This document shows positions 8,072 through 16,298 of a stretch of 38,114 bases of DNA, piece by piece (position 1 is the stretch's first letter; each line of letters starts with the position of its first letter). This DNA comes from Planctomycetia bacterium. Lineage in GTDB: Bacteria; Planctomycetota; UBA8108; UBA1146. The notes under the pieces were generated by a model. That model was not told the DNA's origin, ran no database searches, and saw only the letters and a program-made list of their open reading frames with translations. The stretch is taken from NCBI GenBank assembly GCA_012269595.1, contig JAAXJX010000039.1, positions 40,641 through 78,754 on the forward strand, written 5' to 3'. The translations under genes and the position numbers were made by a program.

Positions 8072-8298
8072 GGTGCGCCTCCTGATCGGTCGTTCGCGTG
8101 GGCGGGATCGCGGATCCCAGACAGGAGTAGTAGTGGCAAGTTGCGTACCTGCTCAAGAGGGTCTTCATATGAGTCAGGAGAGGGATATAACGGCTTTGAC
8201 CTTCGGGTCCGTTATTGATGAGTTCCGCTTTTGATCAGAGTGTCCAACTTTTTAACACTCTGTGGGGGAGTTGCCTGGGAGAAGGTTCTCTCCGTTGT
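8072..8298. promoter_or_regulatory. rpoD upstream region with two dyad elements
   Basis: This region separates the sigma-54 activator stop and the rpoD start, both on the minus strand. It holds a perfect 8-bp inverted repeat, CAGAGTGT (8236-8243) and ACACTCTG (8255-8262), and a hairpin with a TTCG loop (AACGG near 8190 pairing with CCGTT near 8210, inner ACC-TTCG-GGT). Neither is followed by a T-run on either strand, so they look more like operators or RNA structures than terminators. No convincing -35/-10 pair was found; TTGAGC-18 nt-TACTAC on the minus strand is the best candidate. Confidence 0.4.
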
Positions 8299-9867
8299 TC
8301 AGGAGCCGAGACCGTAACGCTTCATTTTTGCGTAAAGGGTGGTCTTGGGGATCCCCAGGGATTTACACACTTCACCCCTTCGGTCACCGAATTTCTCCAG
8401 AGCTTCAGCGATCCACTGTTTCTCCAGCTGTTCCACCAGAGATTTCATCGAGCCGGCTGCGATGACCGAATCAAGGCCGGAGGAAGCCTGGCTGGAAACG
8501 GAACTCACGCTTTGAGGAGTTTGATCGGAGAAATCATGCACATTGAGCTGATCGCCAGCGAGTGCATGGATCCTGCGAATCTCATTCTGAAGCTGGCGAA
8601 TATTTCCAGGCCAGTCGTGAGAGAGGAGATGCTTTTCGATTTCGGCATCGAATTCAAAACCGGTTCCCCGCTCTTCATTGAGCCCATCGAGGAAATGCTG
8701 GGCAATCAGGGTGATGTCACTTCCTCGCTCACGGAGAGGAGGCAAATGGACATTGATCACATTGAGCCTGTAGAAGAGGTCCTCACGAAAGCGGCCCTGT
8801 TGAACTTCAGAGGCCAGATCCCTGTTGGTTGCGGAGACGATCCGGACATCGATATGGATCAATTCCTGTCCACCGACGCGGCGGATGACACCTTCCTGAA
8901 TGACCCGGAGCAGTTTCTTTTGCAATCCCGGAGAGGTGTCGCCGATTTCATCCAGAAATATCGTGCCACCGTGGGCCAATTCAAAGAGGCCGGGGCGATC
9001 TTCTGTAGCTCCCGTGTAGGCACCTTTGACACAGCCGAACAGTTCGGTTTCGAGAAGGGTCTCTGTAATGGCCCCACAGTTTTCACTGACGAAGGGACCT
9101 TCAGCCCGTGGGCTTCGGTCATGGACTGATCGCGCAGCCAACTCTTTTCCTGTACCGCTTTCACCGGTCACGAGAATCGGAGCCATACTCGGTGCGACCT
9201 TGTCGATCAGTTTACGTGCAGCAAGGAGCTCTGCATGCTCACCGATGATCTGAACCGCCTTTGGAAGGTTTTTCTGTTCCCGCACCTTGGGGGTCACTTT
9301 TTTTGTCAGCGTGGGCGAGGGTGAAGATGGCCCCTTTTTTGTGGCCATGGAAACGGCCTGACGGATGGCGGCCAGCACGATACTGAAAATCAGATCGTGA
9401 ACGGTTCCTTCGGCGAGATTTTGGAAACGATGATCCAGATAGATCACAGAGTGTGAGCTGATGGGCAAGATCATGACCGACTGGGTCCGGGGCAGTTTTT
9501 CCCTGTCCCAGCGGTCTCGGTCAGGAAGTGCTGAGACATCTTCGCAGGACCATGTCTCCGCCGATTCCAACGCTCTTTCAGCGAGGGGAAGCAGCACCTT
9601 TGTCAGCGGTTGACGGACATTTTCACGATCCAGATCGCGGGCGATGGGGCATTCCCACTCTCCCAGATCATCCCTGTGGAGTAAAAAGACCCGCTCGGCA
9701 TGGGAGATTTCGACGAGACTGTCGAGGAACCAGGGCAACCGGTCTGAGGTCGGTTTGGAAAACCAAAGGCCGAGTTCTCCGGCGAGATTGCCGGATTCAC
9801 CGAATTGATCCTTCAGGACCTGTGGGAGGGGGCCTGACGTCTTTTCGAACTCCCTGGCGAACTCCAT
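8299..9867 (-). CDS. Sigma-54-dependent transcriptional activator with GAYTGA loop
   Basis: A bacterial enhancer-binding protein, 522 aa. The N-terminal ~190 residues resemble a GAF-type sensor domain with no receiver domain, so it senses a ligand or partner rather than phosphorylation. The AAA+ domain has Walker A GESGTGKE near 232, the sigma-54 contact loop GAYTGA near 282 (9007-9024; the usual form is GAFTGA), Walker [10 protein letters not shown] near 305, and the LPPLRER region. A Fis-type helix-turn-helix closes the protein ([15 protein letters not shown]). The ATG at 9867 has AAAGAGGT upstream; an in-frame TTG at 9885 lacks a good site. A sigma-54 promoter in this window (17481-17495) is a possible but unproven target. 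Confidence 0.93.
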   Translation of the reverse strand: MEFAREFEKTSGPLPQVLKDQFGESGNLAGELGLWFSKPTSDRLPWFLDSLVEISHAERVFLLHRDDLGEWECPIARDLDRENVRQPLTKVLLPLAERALESAETWSCEDVSALPDRDRWDREKLPRTQSVMILPISSHSVIYLDHRFQNLAEGTVHDLIFSIVLAAIRQAVSMATKKGPSSPSPTLTKKVTPKVREQKNLPKAVQIIGEHAELLAARKLIDKVAPSMAPILVTGESGTGKELAARSVHDRSPRAEGPFVSENCGAITETLLETELFGCVKGAYTGATEDRPGLFELAHGGTIFLDEIGDTSPGLQKKLLRVIQEGVIRRVGGQELIHIDVRIVSATNRDLASEVQQGRFREDLFYRLNVINVHLPPLRERGSDITLIAQHFLDGLNEERGTGFEFDAEIEKHLLSHDWPGNIRQLQNEIRRIHALAGDQLNVHDFSDQTPQSVSSVSSQASSGLDSVIAAGSMKSLVEQLEKQWIAEALEKFGDRRGEVCKSLGIPKTTLYAKMKRYGLGS

Positions 9868-9970
9868 GCCAATGACCTCTTTCAACCGGTCCGATCCACT
9901 GGAAATCGGACTGTGTCTTGCGAGAATCTACACAACCGGGACGAAACCATTCGTCGACGGGCAAACCATT

Positions 9971-10059
9971 CCGGGATCGATTCCCGGATCAGGGACCGGT
10001 CCCGTGGCGGGAACGGATCCTGCCGTGAAGAAGCATAACATCCGGGGGCAAAATCCCCC
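9971..10059 (+). promoter_or_regulatory. Hairpin-rich leader of ndk
   Basis: Three short dyads lie upstream of ndk: CCGGGA/TCCCGG with a 5-nt spacer (9971-9987), the 12-bp palindrome GGGACCGGTCCC (9992-10003), and GGGGG-caaaat-CCCCC (10044-10059), which ends five bases before the GGAGG ribosome site. The last could gate ribosome access. No clear -35/-10 was recognised. Confidence 0.45.
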
Positions 10060-10075
10060 TATTTGGAGGTTTTCC

Positions 10076-10528
10076 ATGGAGCGCACGCTCATTCTACTCA
10101 AGCCCGATGCCGTCCAGAGACGCCTCATCGGCCCGATTCTCGAAAGATTTGAAAGAAAAGGCCTGAAGGTCGTGGGAATGAAACTGATGCAAATCAGCGA
10201 CGAATTGGCCGCAACCCACTACGGCGACCACAAGGGAAAACCCTTCTATGACGGACTCGTCAGTTTCATGACCTCCGCACCGGTCGTGGCGATGGCCCTT
10301 GAGGGCAACAAGGCGATCAGTGTCTGCCGCAAGTTGATGGGTGCAACCTTCGGTTGTGATGCCGAGGCGGGAACGATCCGTGGAGATTTCGGAATTTCCA
10401 ACGGTTTCAATCTTGTTCACGGCTCCGACAGTCCTGAAGCCGCCGAGCGTGAGTTGGGACTCTTCTTCAATGAGGGTGAAATTCTGGAATACGGCCTCAT
10501 CGACGATTCCTGGAACGCCGCAGAGTAA
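10076..10528 (+). CDS. ndk: Nucleoside diphosphate kinase
   Basis: Transfers the gamma phosphate of ATP to NDPs through a phosphohistidine, balancing NTP and dNTP pools in the cytosol. At 150 aa it is close to the usual size. The active site NLVHGSDSPEAAERE carries the phosphorylated His115; Lys9 in LLKPDAV and Arg in GTIRGDF are also present. The ATG at 10076 follows GGAGG by six bases. The open frame extends upstream but without ndk homology. A strong hairpin directly follows the stop. Confidence 0.97.
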   Translation: MERTLILLKPDAVQRRLIGPILERFERKGLKVVGMKLMQISDELAATHYGDHKGKPFYDGLVSFMTSAPVVAMALEGNKAISVCRKLMGATFGCDAEAGTIRGDFGISNGFNLVHGSDSPEAAERELGLFFNEGEILEYGLIDDSWNAAE

Positions 10529-10535
10529 AGGTTCA

Positions 10536-10568
10536 GAAACCGGTGGGGTGCATCGCCTCACCGGTTTC
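10536..10568 (+). terminator. Strong hairpin after ndk
   Basis: GAAACCGGTG (10536-10545) pairs perfectly with CACCGGTTTC (10559-10568). A G-T wobble and two more GC pairs extend it to 13 bp with a 7-nt loop. It begins eight bases after the ndk stop. The downstream tract is not T-rich, so it may act as a processing or attenuation hairpin before the next gene. Confidence 0.6.
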
Positions 10569-10587
10569 CGTTCCATTTGCGAACACC

Positions 10588-12159
10588 ATGGTTTCCAGCG
10601 ATCGCTCTTCTGGACTTCGCCGGGAGGAGGTCACCCTCCTGGTCTCTGAACTCTCCTCCATTCTGGAGGGGCAACGCATCGGCAAGGTTTACGATGCTCC
10701 CCATGGCAACCTGAGAATTGTGATCGGGTCCGGATCATCCCGGATGCACCTGTTGATCTCTGTCCATCCTGGAACGTCACGCATGGTATTGCTGAAGGGT
10801 TCTCTCCCCGCTCCCGATCGACCGGGGGAAAAGGTCGCCCGCTTGCGAACCCTGCTCTCCGGTGCCCTTGTCGATCAGGTGGATCAGCCGGGTGGTGATC
10901 GAATGATGCGCCTGAGACTGGCTTTTGGTCCCCAAAAGCGTCATCGGCGGGACCTGTTGCTGGAGTTGTTTGGCCGGCAGGGGCGGCTCCTGGTGCTCGA
11001 GGGGAAACCGGCGAGAGTTCGCTTTGTCACGGGCCGGGGGGGGCTCGGGAATGGCGAACCCTATCAATATCCTCAAGCTCCCCGTAATGAAGATGGCCGG
11101 ATTGCAGGGGGAGTCTCTCCGACACTTCCCTTCGACCCGTTTCAGCATATCCCTGTGGAGGAAAGAACGGGTGAATCACCGTTTCACCATTGGTTGGGTC
11201 CCCAGCTTCATGATCGTGAAGAGCGCCTGATTCTCGAAGGCAGGATTCGCGAGGGACAACAGGAGTTGAATCGGCAGCGAAAAGTGCTGACCCGCCGCCT
11301 GGAGAATCTGCAGCGAGATCTACAGCGATCCCTCGATTGGGAGTGGTGGCAGAACCGGGGAGAATTGCTGAAGTCGGTTCTTCATCAACTCAAGAGGGGA
11401 ATGTCATCGATTGAGGTCGATGATTGGTACAGGGAAGGATCTCCCAAAGTGGAGATCGAGTTGATTGCAGAAAAAACCCCGATTCAAAATGTGGAGCGAT
11501 ATTTCCACAAGGCTCGCAAAGGCAAGCGATCCATCGAATTGTTGACCGAGCGAACCGGCGATACCCAAATCCTGTGCGACGAATTGGAATCTCTCCAGCA
11601 CGAGAGTGAAAATTTGAAATCGCAGGAGAAACTGAATGCTGAACAAATTGAAGACTGGGTGCACAGGGCTCTCCGGTGGTGCTCACGTCATGGAAAGAAG
11701 AAGCAGGCTCCGAAGGAACAGCGTCAGCGAGGGCGAGGAAAAGAAGAGAAGCGGCCTTTCATGCGCTATCGATCCAGGGAAGGGCTGGAGATTCTGGTTG
11801 GCAGAAGTGCCAGAGAGAATGACGACCTCAGTATCCGAACAGCCCGTGGTAACGATCTTTTCTTCCACATCGCAGGAAAACCGGGGCCACACGTTTTACT
11901 TCGGGTTCCAAGAGGAGAAGTGGCCTCTCCGGAAAGCATCGACGATGCCGCGTATGTTGCGGCTTATCGCTCCGGGTGGAGAGGTCCTGGTGGGGTGGCC
12001 GTTCACTGGACCGAATCCAAATTTGTACGCAAGCCAAAGGGATTGCCACCGGGCAAGGTCCTTATCGATCGTGAACGTGAGCATTGGGTGACACCCCGAG
12101 AAAATGGTTTGGCCACTTTGCGTAATCCTGAAGACGATGGGCTCAAACCCACGTCCTGA
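10588..12159 (+). CDS. NFACT family protein (RqcH/Rqc2 type)
   Basis: RqcH-type proteins bind stalled 50S-peptidyl-tRNA complexes and add C-terminal alanine tails that mark the chains for degradation; some relatives were named fibronectin-binding proteins. The layout fits: an NFACT-N domain (about residues 8-190), a long charged coiled-coil middle (about 225-370), and an NFACT-R domain at about 385-510 with the segments GLEILVGRS, ARGNDLFFHIAGKPGPHV and VLIDREREHW. 523 aa is within the family range. I take the ATG at 10588 as start, since a GTG at 10543 lies inside the ndk hairpin. No ribosome site is evident at the ATG. It is a single gene behind ndk. Confidence 0.88.
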   Translation: MVSSDRSSGLRREEVTLLVSELSSILEGQRIGKVYDAPHGNLRIVIGSGSSRMHLLISVHPGTSRMVLLKGSLPAPDRPGEKVARLRTLLSGALVDQVDQPGGDRMMRLRLAFGPQKRHRRDLLLELFGRQGRLLVLEGKPARVRFVTGRGGLGNGEPYQYPQAPRNEDGRIAGGVSPTLPFDPFQHIPVEERTGESPFHHWLGPQLHDREERLILEGRIREGQQELNRQRKVLTRRLENLQRDLQRSLDWEWWQNRGELLKSVLHQLKRGMSSIEVDDWYREGSPKVEIELIAEKTPIQNVERYFHKARKGKRSIELLTERTGDTQILCDELESLQHESENLKSQEKLNAEQIEDWVHRALRWCSRHGKKKQAPKEQRQRGRGKEEKRPFMRYRSREGLEILVGRSARENDDLSIRTARGNDLFFHIAGKPGPHVLLRVPRGEVASPESIDDAAYVAAYRSGWRGPGGVAVHWTESKFVRKPKGLPPGKVLIDREREHWVTPRENGLATLRNPEDDGLKPTS

Positions 12160-12176
12160 TCCTGTTGCAGATCAGG
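12155..12176 (+). terminator. Weak hairpin at the end of the NFACT gene
   Basis: A perfect 7-bp inverted repeat, CCTGATC (12155-12161) and GATCAGG (12170-12176), overlaps the stop codon. There is no T-run after it, so termination efficiency is doubtful. Confidence 0.4.
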
Positions 12177-12199
12177 GGACTCGAACTGATTCAGGGGCC

Positions 12200-12228
12200 T
12201 ATACAGTTTAGAGCGTTTGACTTATAAT
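12200..12228 (+). promoter_or_regulatory. Sigma-70 promoter of the lipoprotein gene
   Basis: TATACA at 12200-12205 and a consensus TATAAT at 12223-12228 are separated by exactly 17 bp. The expected start is about 12235, some 38 nt upstream of the lipoprotein start codon. Confidence 0.6.
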
Positions 12229-12272
12229 CATCCGATCCCGAAAGTTGCACATAGATAGAAATCGAGAGCGAA

Positions 12273-13007
12273 ATGCCCATGTCCCTTTCTGTATCGGCGA
12301 TCGCACAGTGGCGGATCACCTCGTCCAGCCACGTCATCCTATGGATGATTTTGTGCCTGCCTCTTTTGGCGGGTTGCACGCCTTCAAATACCTCGGTCAG
12401 AGATACTGAGGATTTTGACGCGATCGAGGCCGCCAAAACGATTACACGCAATGAAGACAAAGCGACAGCTCTGGTTCAAGAGGTGGTCGATACCGTCGAC
12501 CTTGAAGACGCAGACAGTCTTCGCAAGGGATTAGAGAGTTACAAAGAGGCGGTGGCTCTGCTGGATGAATCTGTCCGACTGGCGCGCAGTTCCACAGGGC
12601 CGCGACTGCAGCGATTCGCATTGAGAAACAGAATCGCAAATGGCTATACGGTTCTTTACGCCATGGCGGATGAACAGTGCACTCCCCTGGAAGAGGAGGG
12701 GTTGCGCCCTTCGGAGGAATTGCTGCGCAATCGCGCTGAATCAAAGCTGGAAGCGGAGAAATGGTTGAAATTGGCCCGGCGTGACATGGAAACCCATTTG
12801 GCCAATACTCCCATCCAGTACCAATCTCCTGAACAATACTGGGAGTTGCACAAGATCTACGTGCAATTGGCTGATTTCAGAAGTGCGCGTGAAACCCTGA
12901 TTCGCATGAAAGATAATTTTGGAAACCGAATCGGTAACAATGACCGCAGGGAAATCGATTCCAGGATCCGCTACTTCGCCCAGAAGATCCTCGACGAGGG
13001 GAACTGA
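12273..13007 (+). CDS. Predicted lipoprotein, helical, unknown function
   Basis: 244 aa. An N-terminal hydrophobic stretch (VILWMILCLPLLAGC) ends in a lipobox with Cys35, so the mature protein should be lipid-anchored. The rest is mostly charged helix, with paired helices reminiscent of TPR folds (residues 75-120 and 150-225), but no repeat consensus is clear. It has its own sigma-70 promoter and a very strong terminator, so it forms a single-gene unit. ATG at 12273; a second in-frame ATG two codons later is equally possible. I do not recognise the family. Confidence 0.75.
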   Translation: MPMSLSVSAIAQWRITSSSHVILWMILCLPLLAGCTPSNTSVRDTEDFDAIEAAKTITRNEDKATALVQEVVDTVDLEDADSLRKGLESYKEAVALLDESVRLARSSTGPRLQRFALRNRIANGYTVLYAMADEQCTPLEEEGLRPSEELLRNRAESKLEAEKWLKLARRDMETHLANTPIQYQSPEQYWELHKIYVQLADFRSARETLIRMKDNFGNRIGNNDRREIDSRIRYFAQKILDEGN

Positions 13008-13038
13008 AGCGAAGTATTTCGTCTGACCGTTGATCATT

Positions 13039-13080
13039 CAGGCTGTTACCGGAATCCGGTAACAGCCTGCTTTCAATTTT
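13039..13080 (+). terminator. Intrinsic terminator, 14-bp perfect stem
   Basis: CAGGCTGTTACCGG (13039-13052) and its exact complement (13056-13069) enclose a 3-nt loop. The stem is followed by ctttcaatttt. It ends the lipoprotein transcript. Confidence 0.85.
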
Positions 13081-13198
13081 CGCTGATTCGCCTTTATTTG
13101 ACCGATATCCCTCTCTGGGAAGGATCTGGCTTCTTCTCGCCGATCCGTGATTTGCCGGCATTTCGATCCCGATGCTAGTCTTCGGTGGCCTCCCATCC

Positions 13199-13254
13199 GG
13201 ACAGGCCCTGTCCCTGTGGGGCAGTCGAGGAAGGCCCGCTGATCCTTCGGGATC
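13199..13254 (+). promoter_or_regulatory. Leader hairpins ahead of the coiled-coil/actin-like operon
   Basis: GGACAGG-C-CCTGTCC (13199-13213) is a perfect dyad. GATCC-TTCG-GGATC (13241-13254) is a stable UUCG-loop hairpin ending 25 bases before the start codon. No clear promoter hexamers were found in 13070-13280. Confidence 0.4.
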
Positions 13255-13279
13255 CGGACCCCAGAAGAACGGGAACTCG

Positions 13280-14026
13280 ATGAGTTCAGCATTTGATGTG
13301 CCGAAGGCCGTGGATAAGCGCTTGAGCACCATGGCAGTTGATGAATTGGCCAAACGCGGCATGCGTACGGTCAAGGTCCTCGACAAAGCTTCCATCATGA
13401 GCCTGATCGATGAGGCGGTGGAGACGGTCGTTGCTGATCGTTTGGCCGAACTCAAGGCGGACGATCGTGAACGTCTGCGTGAAGAGGCGAAAACCCAGTT
13501 CAAGAAACTGGTACAGGAGCGTAACAGCCGTCAAAAAGAACAGCAGGAAGCATACGAAGAGCGTATCGAAAACCTGCGTGCTCAGGCAGTCAGCCTCGAA
13601 GAAAAACTGGAAGAGGCTGAGCGTCAGAAGGATGAGATTTCGACGGAGGTTGAAGAAACCCCCGTTGTTGAGACGGTGGAAGTTCCTGCAAGTCCAAGCC
13701 TGGACGTCGATCAGATTCGTGATGTGGTTCGCGAGGCTGTCGCTGAAGCAAAGACAGAGCCCGCAGAAGTTGCCTCCGGTTCACAAATGGAGGATCTCAA
13801 GGCGAGCATTGACGCTCTCGCCAACAAAGTGGTGCAGGGAGCTGCTGCCACTTCAAGCAAGCATGTTGAGCCTCCTTCAGAAGATGCCTTGATGGCTCTC
13901 TTCTCCAGGGAGGGTGATGAGAAAGTTGAAAACAATCTCGATCAGGTCGAGATCAAAAATGCAAAAGCAGGGGGAGTTGCCGCAAATCTTGCGAAACTGA
14001 AAAACCTCCAGAAAGAAACGGAGTAG
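13280..14026 (+). CDS. Coiled-coil protein, partner of the actin-like protein
   Basis: 248 aa. A short conserved-looking N-terminal block (VDELAKRGMRTVKVLDKASI, about residues 19-38) is followed by a long charged heptad-rich coiled coil (about 55-125). An acidic Pro/Val linker follows, then a second helical segment and a tail with SEDALMALFSREGDE. No signal peptide or membrane segment. ATG at 13280 gives the block near the N-terminus; the open frame upstream to 13172 contains the leader hairpins and is unlikely to be translated. The stop is three bases before the actin-like start, and the downstream GGAG overlaps this gene's end, so the two are translationally coupled. It could be a filament adaptor, nucleator or polar scaffold; the family is not recognised. 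Confidence 0.75.
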   Translation: MSSAFDVPKAVDKRLSTMAVDELAKRGMRTVKVLDKASIMSLIDEAVETVVADRLAELKADDRERLREEAKTQFKKLVQERNSRQKEQQEAYEERIENLRAQAVSLEEKLEEAERQKDEISTEVEETPVVETVEVPASPSLDVDQIRDVVREAVAEAKTEPAEVASGSQMEDLKASIDALANKVVQGAAATSSKHVEPPSEDALMALFSREGDEKVENNLDQVEIKNAKAGGVAANLAKLKNLQKETE

Positions 14027-14029
14027 GGC

Positions 14030-15208
14030 ATGGGAGACTTTGCTGATTACGCACGCAAGGACTTCGATAAGAAGAACGTCGTTGCCAGTGCCAACAATGA
14101 GGAAGCGGATGTTCAGTTTAACGTGGAGGATGCGAAAGCATTTTCTGCAGAGGAGACTGTGGCTACAACCGCAGGAACTGACACCAGTGCACCGGTGGTG
14201 ACCACGAGTTCCACTCCGGTAACTCTGGGACGTGGTCTGGACGTGGGAACCGCCAATCTGGTTTCTTCATTCCAGGACAACTCCGGAAACGTCAATCTGA
14301 AGATTCAGCGCAATGCGTTCATCGATATCGATTGCGATGACTACACTCGCAATATGCTCACCCGTCTGGGAGTGCAGTACGTGGTGGTCAATGGTCGCAT
14401 GGTGGTTGTTGGAGATCCTGCCTTTGAACTGGCCAATATCTTCAACCGCAACACCCGTCGTCCGATGAAAGAGGGCATGATCAGCCCCGACGAGGCAGAT
14501 GCCCTTCCGATCGAGAAGATGCTTCTCGAGACCCTTCTTGAGAAACCGAAGCAGCCCGGTGAGATCTGCTACTACTCTGTTCCTGCAGAGCCCATCGATG
14601 CCGACATGAATGTGGTTTACCACCAGGGCGTTTTCGGGGGACTTCTCAAGGGACTTGGCTATGAGCCCAAGCCTTTGGTCGAGGGACACGCTGTGGTCTT
14701 CTCCGAGTTGGCCGAAGATGATTTCACCGGCATTGGAATCTCCTGTGGTGGGGGAATGTTCAACGTCTGTGTTTCCTACAAGTCGATTCCGGCTCTCAGT
14801 TTCTCCACTTCCCGTGGAGGCGACTGGATTGATCGCAATGTTGCCAGTGTTCTTGGTTGCAGTGCCTCGAGAGCCTGCGGTCTCAAGGAGAAGGGCATCG
14901 ACCTGACCAATCCGCAGGGACGTGAAGAGGAAGCGGTCGAGATTTACTACCGCAACCTGATTTCCTACACCCTCAAGAACATCAAGGAGCGCTTCGAGTC
15001 CTCCTCTTCGATGCCGAGCTTCCCGGAGCCGATCAGCATCGTTTGTGCCGGTGGTACCAGCATGATTGGTGGCTTCACCGAGGTGTTCCAGCAGGAGTTT
15101 GAGAAGATCCAGTTCCCGATTGCCGTCAAGGAGATTCGCCTTGCCGAGGATCCGCTGTACAGCGTTTCCAAGGGTTGTCTGGTGGCTGCACTCTCTGAGA
15201 GTGTCTAG
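14030..15208 (+). CDS. Divergent actin/Hsp70-fold ATPase-like protein
   Basis: 392 aa. The first ~65 residues are disordered and Thr/Ser/Val-rich. The actin-superfamily core then follows: phosphate-1 motif GLDVGTANL with Asp71, a phosphate-2-like loop ISCGGGMFNV (about 237-246), a GGDWIDRNVA segment as in MreB and Hsp70 relatives, and an adenosine motif VCAGGTSMIGG (338-348). In the phosphate-2 loop the usual D-x-G-G-G-T-x-D acids are Ser238 and Asn245, so ATP hydrolysis may be slow or lost. It is neither a standard MreB, FtsA nor DnaK; it lacks the DnaK substrate domain. GGAG six bases upstream and the 3-bp gap couple it to the coiled-coil gene. Likely a cytoplasmic filament or switch protein; function unknown. 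Confidence 0.8.
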   Translation: MGDFADYARKDFDKKNVVASANNEEADVQFNVEDAKAFSAEETVATTAGTDTSAPVVTTSSTPVTLGRGLDVGTANLVSSFQDNSGNVNLKIQRNAFIDIDCDDYTRNMLTRLGVQYVVVNGRMVVVGDPAFELANIFNRNTRRPMKEGMISPDEADALPIEKMLLETLLEKPKQPGEICYYSVPAEPIDADMNVVYHQGVFGGLLKGLGYEPKPLVEGHAVVFSELAEDDFTGIGISCGGGMFNVCVSYKSIPALSFSTSRGGDWIDRNVASVLGCSASRACGLKEKGIDLTNPQGREEEAVEIYYRNLISYTLKNIKERFESSSSMPSFPEPISIVCAGGTSMIGGFTEVFQQEFEKIQFPIAVKEIRLAEDPLYSVSKGCLVAALSESV

Positions 15209-15235
15209 TCTCTCGTACCTTCTTCAGCCATGATC

Positions 15236-15274
15236 GGGGTGCAGGGCCGTTGGGCCTTGCACCCCTTTTCTTTT
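15236..15274 (+). terminator. Intrinsic terminator of the actin-like operon
   Basis: GGGGTGCAGGGCC (15236-15248) pairs with GGCCTTGCACCCC (15253-15265), 13 bp with one G-T wobble and a 4-nt loop, followed by ttttctttt. A textbook Rho-independent terminator. Confidence 0.92.
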
Positions 15275-15299
15275 GATTCGGAAACGACGGCAGGAGTTC

Positions 15300-16298
15300 A
15301 TGACCGGGAAGCCGCTATGGTTACTGCCGCTGTTCTTGACTATTTGTGGCCTGGTTAACGGATCGGTCCATGAGGCTGATCCAGCTCTCAGGCCCGGCTA
15401 TGAACAGATCGATCTGGAGAACTGCAAAGTCAGGATTCATGGGGGACAGATCTCCAGGGTTCCCAAATCACTCTTCGACCGTGTGGTCCGTGACATTCAG
15501 GAAGTCCGGCAATGGCTTCAGGTCGAACCGAAGAAGACTCCCATCGTTTTTGTCGAGTATGGCCGTACCGCTTTTTTGGCGGCATTGGAGCATCTCAATC
15601 TGAATGAGGTGCCGGCCTGGGTTCCCGCTCTTGCTCTACCTTCACGGGGGATTGCGGTGATCGACCTCGAATCGATGATTCGCGATCCGGGTCGCGGATT
15701 CACGACATTGCGTCATGAAGTGGTACACCTTGTTTTGGGAGAAAGCGGGGCTTCATTGCCCCGGTGGGTTCACGAAGGGTTGGCCCAGAGTCTGGCCAGG
15801 CAGATTCCTGATCCCGGCAAGCGCCGTGAGATCGCTCTCTTCGCCCGTCGGGGTGGATTGGTTCCGATCCATGAAATGGATCAATACCTGCCCCGATCCC
15901 ACGATCGGGCAACAACACTCTATGCCGTTGCAGCGCTCTTCACCGAATGGACCCGGCAAATCTGGGGTGAGGATTTTCATGCCCGTATTCTGAAGCGCTG
16001 CAATCCTTCGACAACGTGGGCCCGGGCATTTGAACTGGAATCGGGAGTCTCACCGGAGGTTGCGTTCGATCGCTGGCAGGCAACTTTTGGTTCTCAGGTT
16101 TTGTGGCCCGGTTTGTTGCTCGATATACTGACCTCGTGGAAAAGCATCGCTGTGCTGGTGATCGTCGCTGCAGTGGTACAGGGAATCCGCAGAAGGCGGG
16201 CTCTCGACAGGATGCGTCGTCTGGAAGAATTGGAAGAGCAGCAGTCATGGCCCTCTCAAAAGTTCCCTACATCCGATGGGCAAAATATGAAGGATTGA
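15300..16298 (+). CDS. Membrane-anchored gluzincin metallopeptidase (peptidase MA-like)
   Basis: 332 aa. An N-terminal signal peptide or anchor (residues 4-22) and a C-terminal membrane helix (IAVLVIVAAVVQGI, near 285-300) frame an exported zinc peptidase domain. The motif HEVVH gives His139, Glu140 and His143, and WVHEGLAQ supplies the third ligand Glu159. This arrangement is that of peptidase MA-type proteins. The C-terminal tail is basic and would face the cytoplasm. ATG at 15300 with AGGAG close upstream; a TTG at 15273 lies in the preceding terminator's T-tract. The last 52 bp overlap the following aminotransferase gene, suggesting coupling. Substrate unknown. Confidence 0.8.
   Translation: MTGKPLWLLPLFLTICGLVNGSVHEADPALRPGYEQIDLENCKVRIHGGQISRVPKSLFDRVVRDIQEVRQWLQVEPKKTPIVFVEYGRTAFLAALEHLNLNEVPAWVPALALPSRGIAVIDLESMIRDPGRGFTTLRHEVVHLVLGESGASLPRWVHEGLAQSLARQIPDPGKRREIALFARRGGLVPIHEMDQYLPRSHDRATTLYAVAALFTEWTRQIWGEDFHARILKRCNPSTTWARAFELESGVSPEVAFDRWQATFGSQVLWPGLLLDILTSWKSIAVLVIVAAVVQGIRRRRALDRMRRLEELEEQQSWPSQKFPTSDGQNMKD

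Noticed and set aside
15273..15299. TTG start for the metallopeptidase
   Set aside because: It lies in the T-tract of the preceding intrinsic terminator; ATG at 15300 has AGGAG upstream and gives a normal signal peptide.
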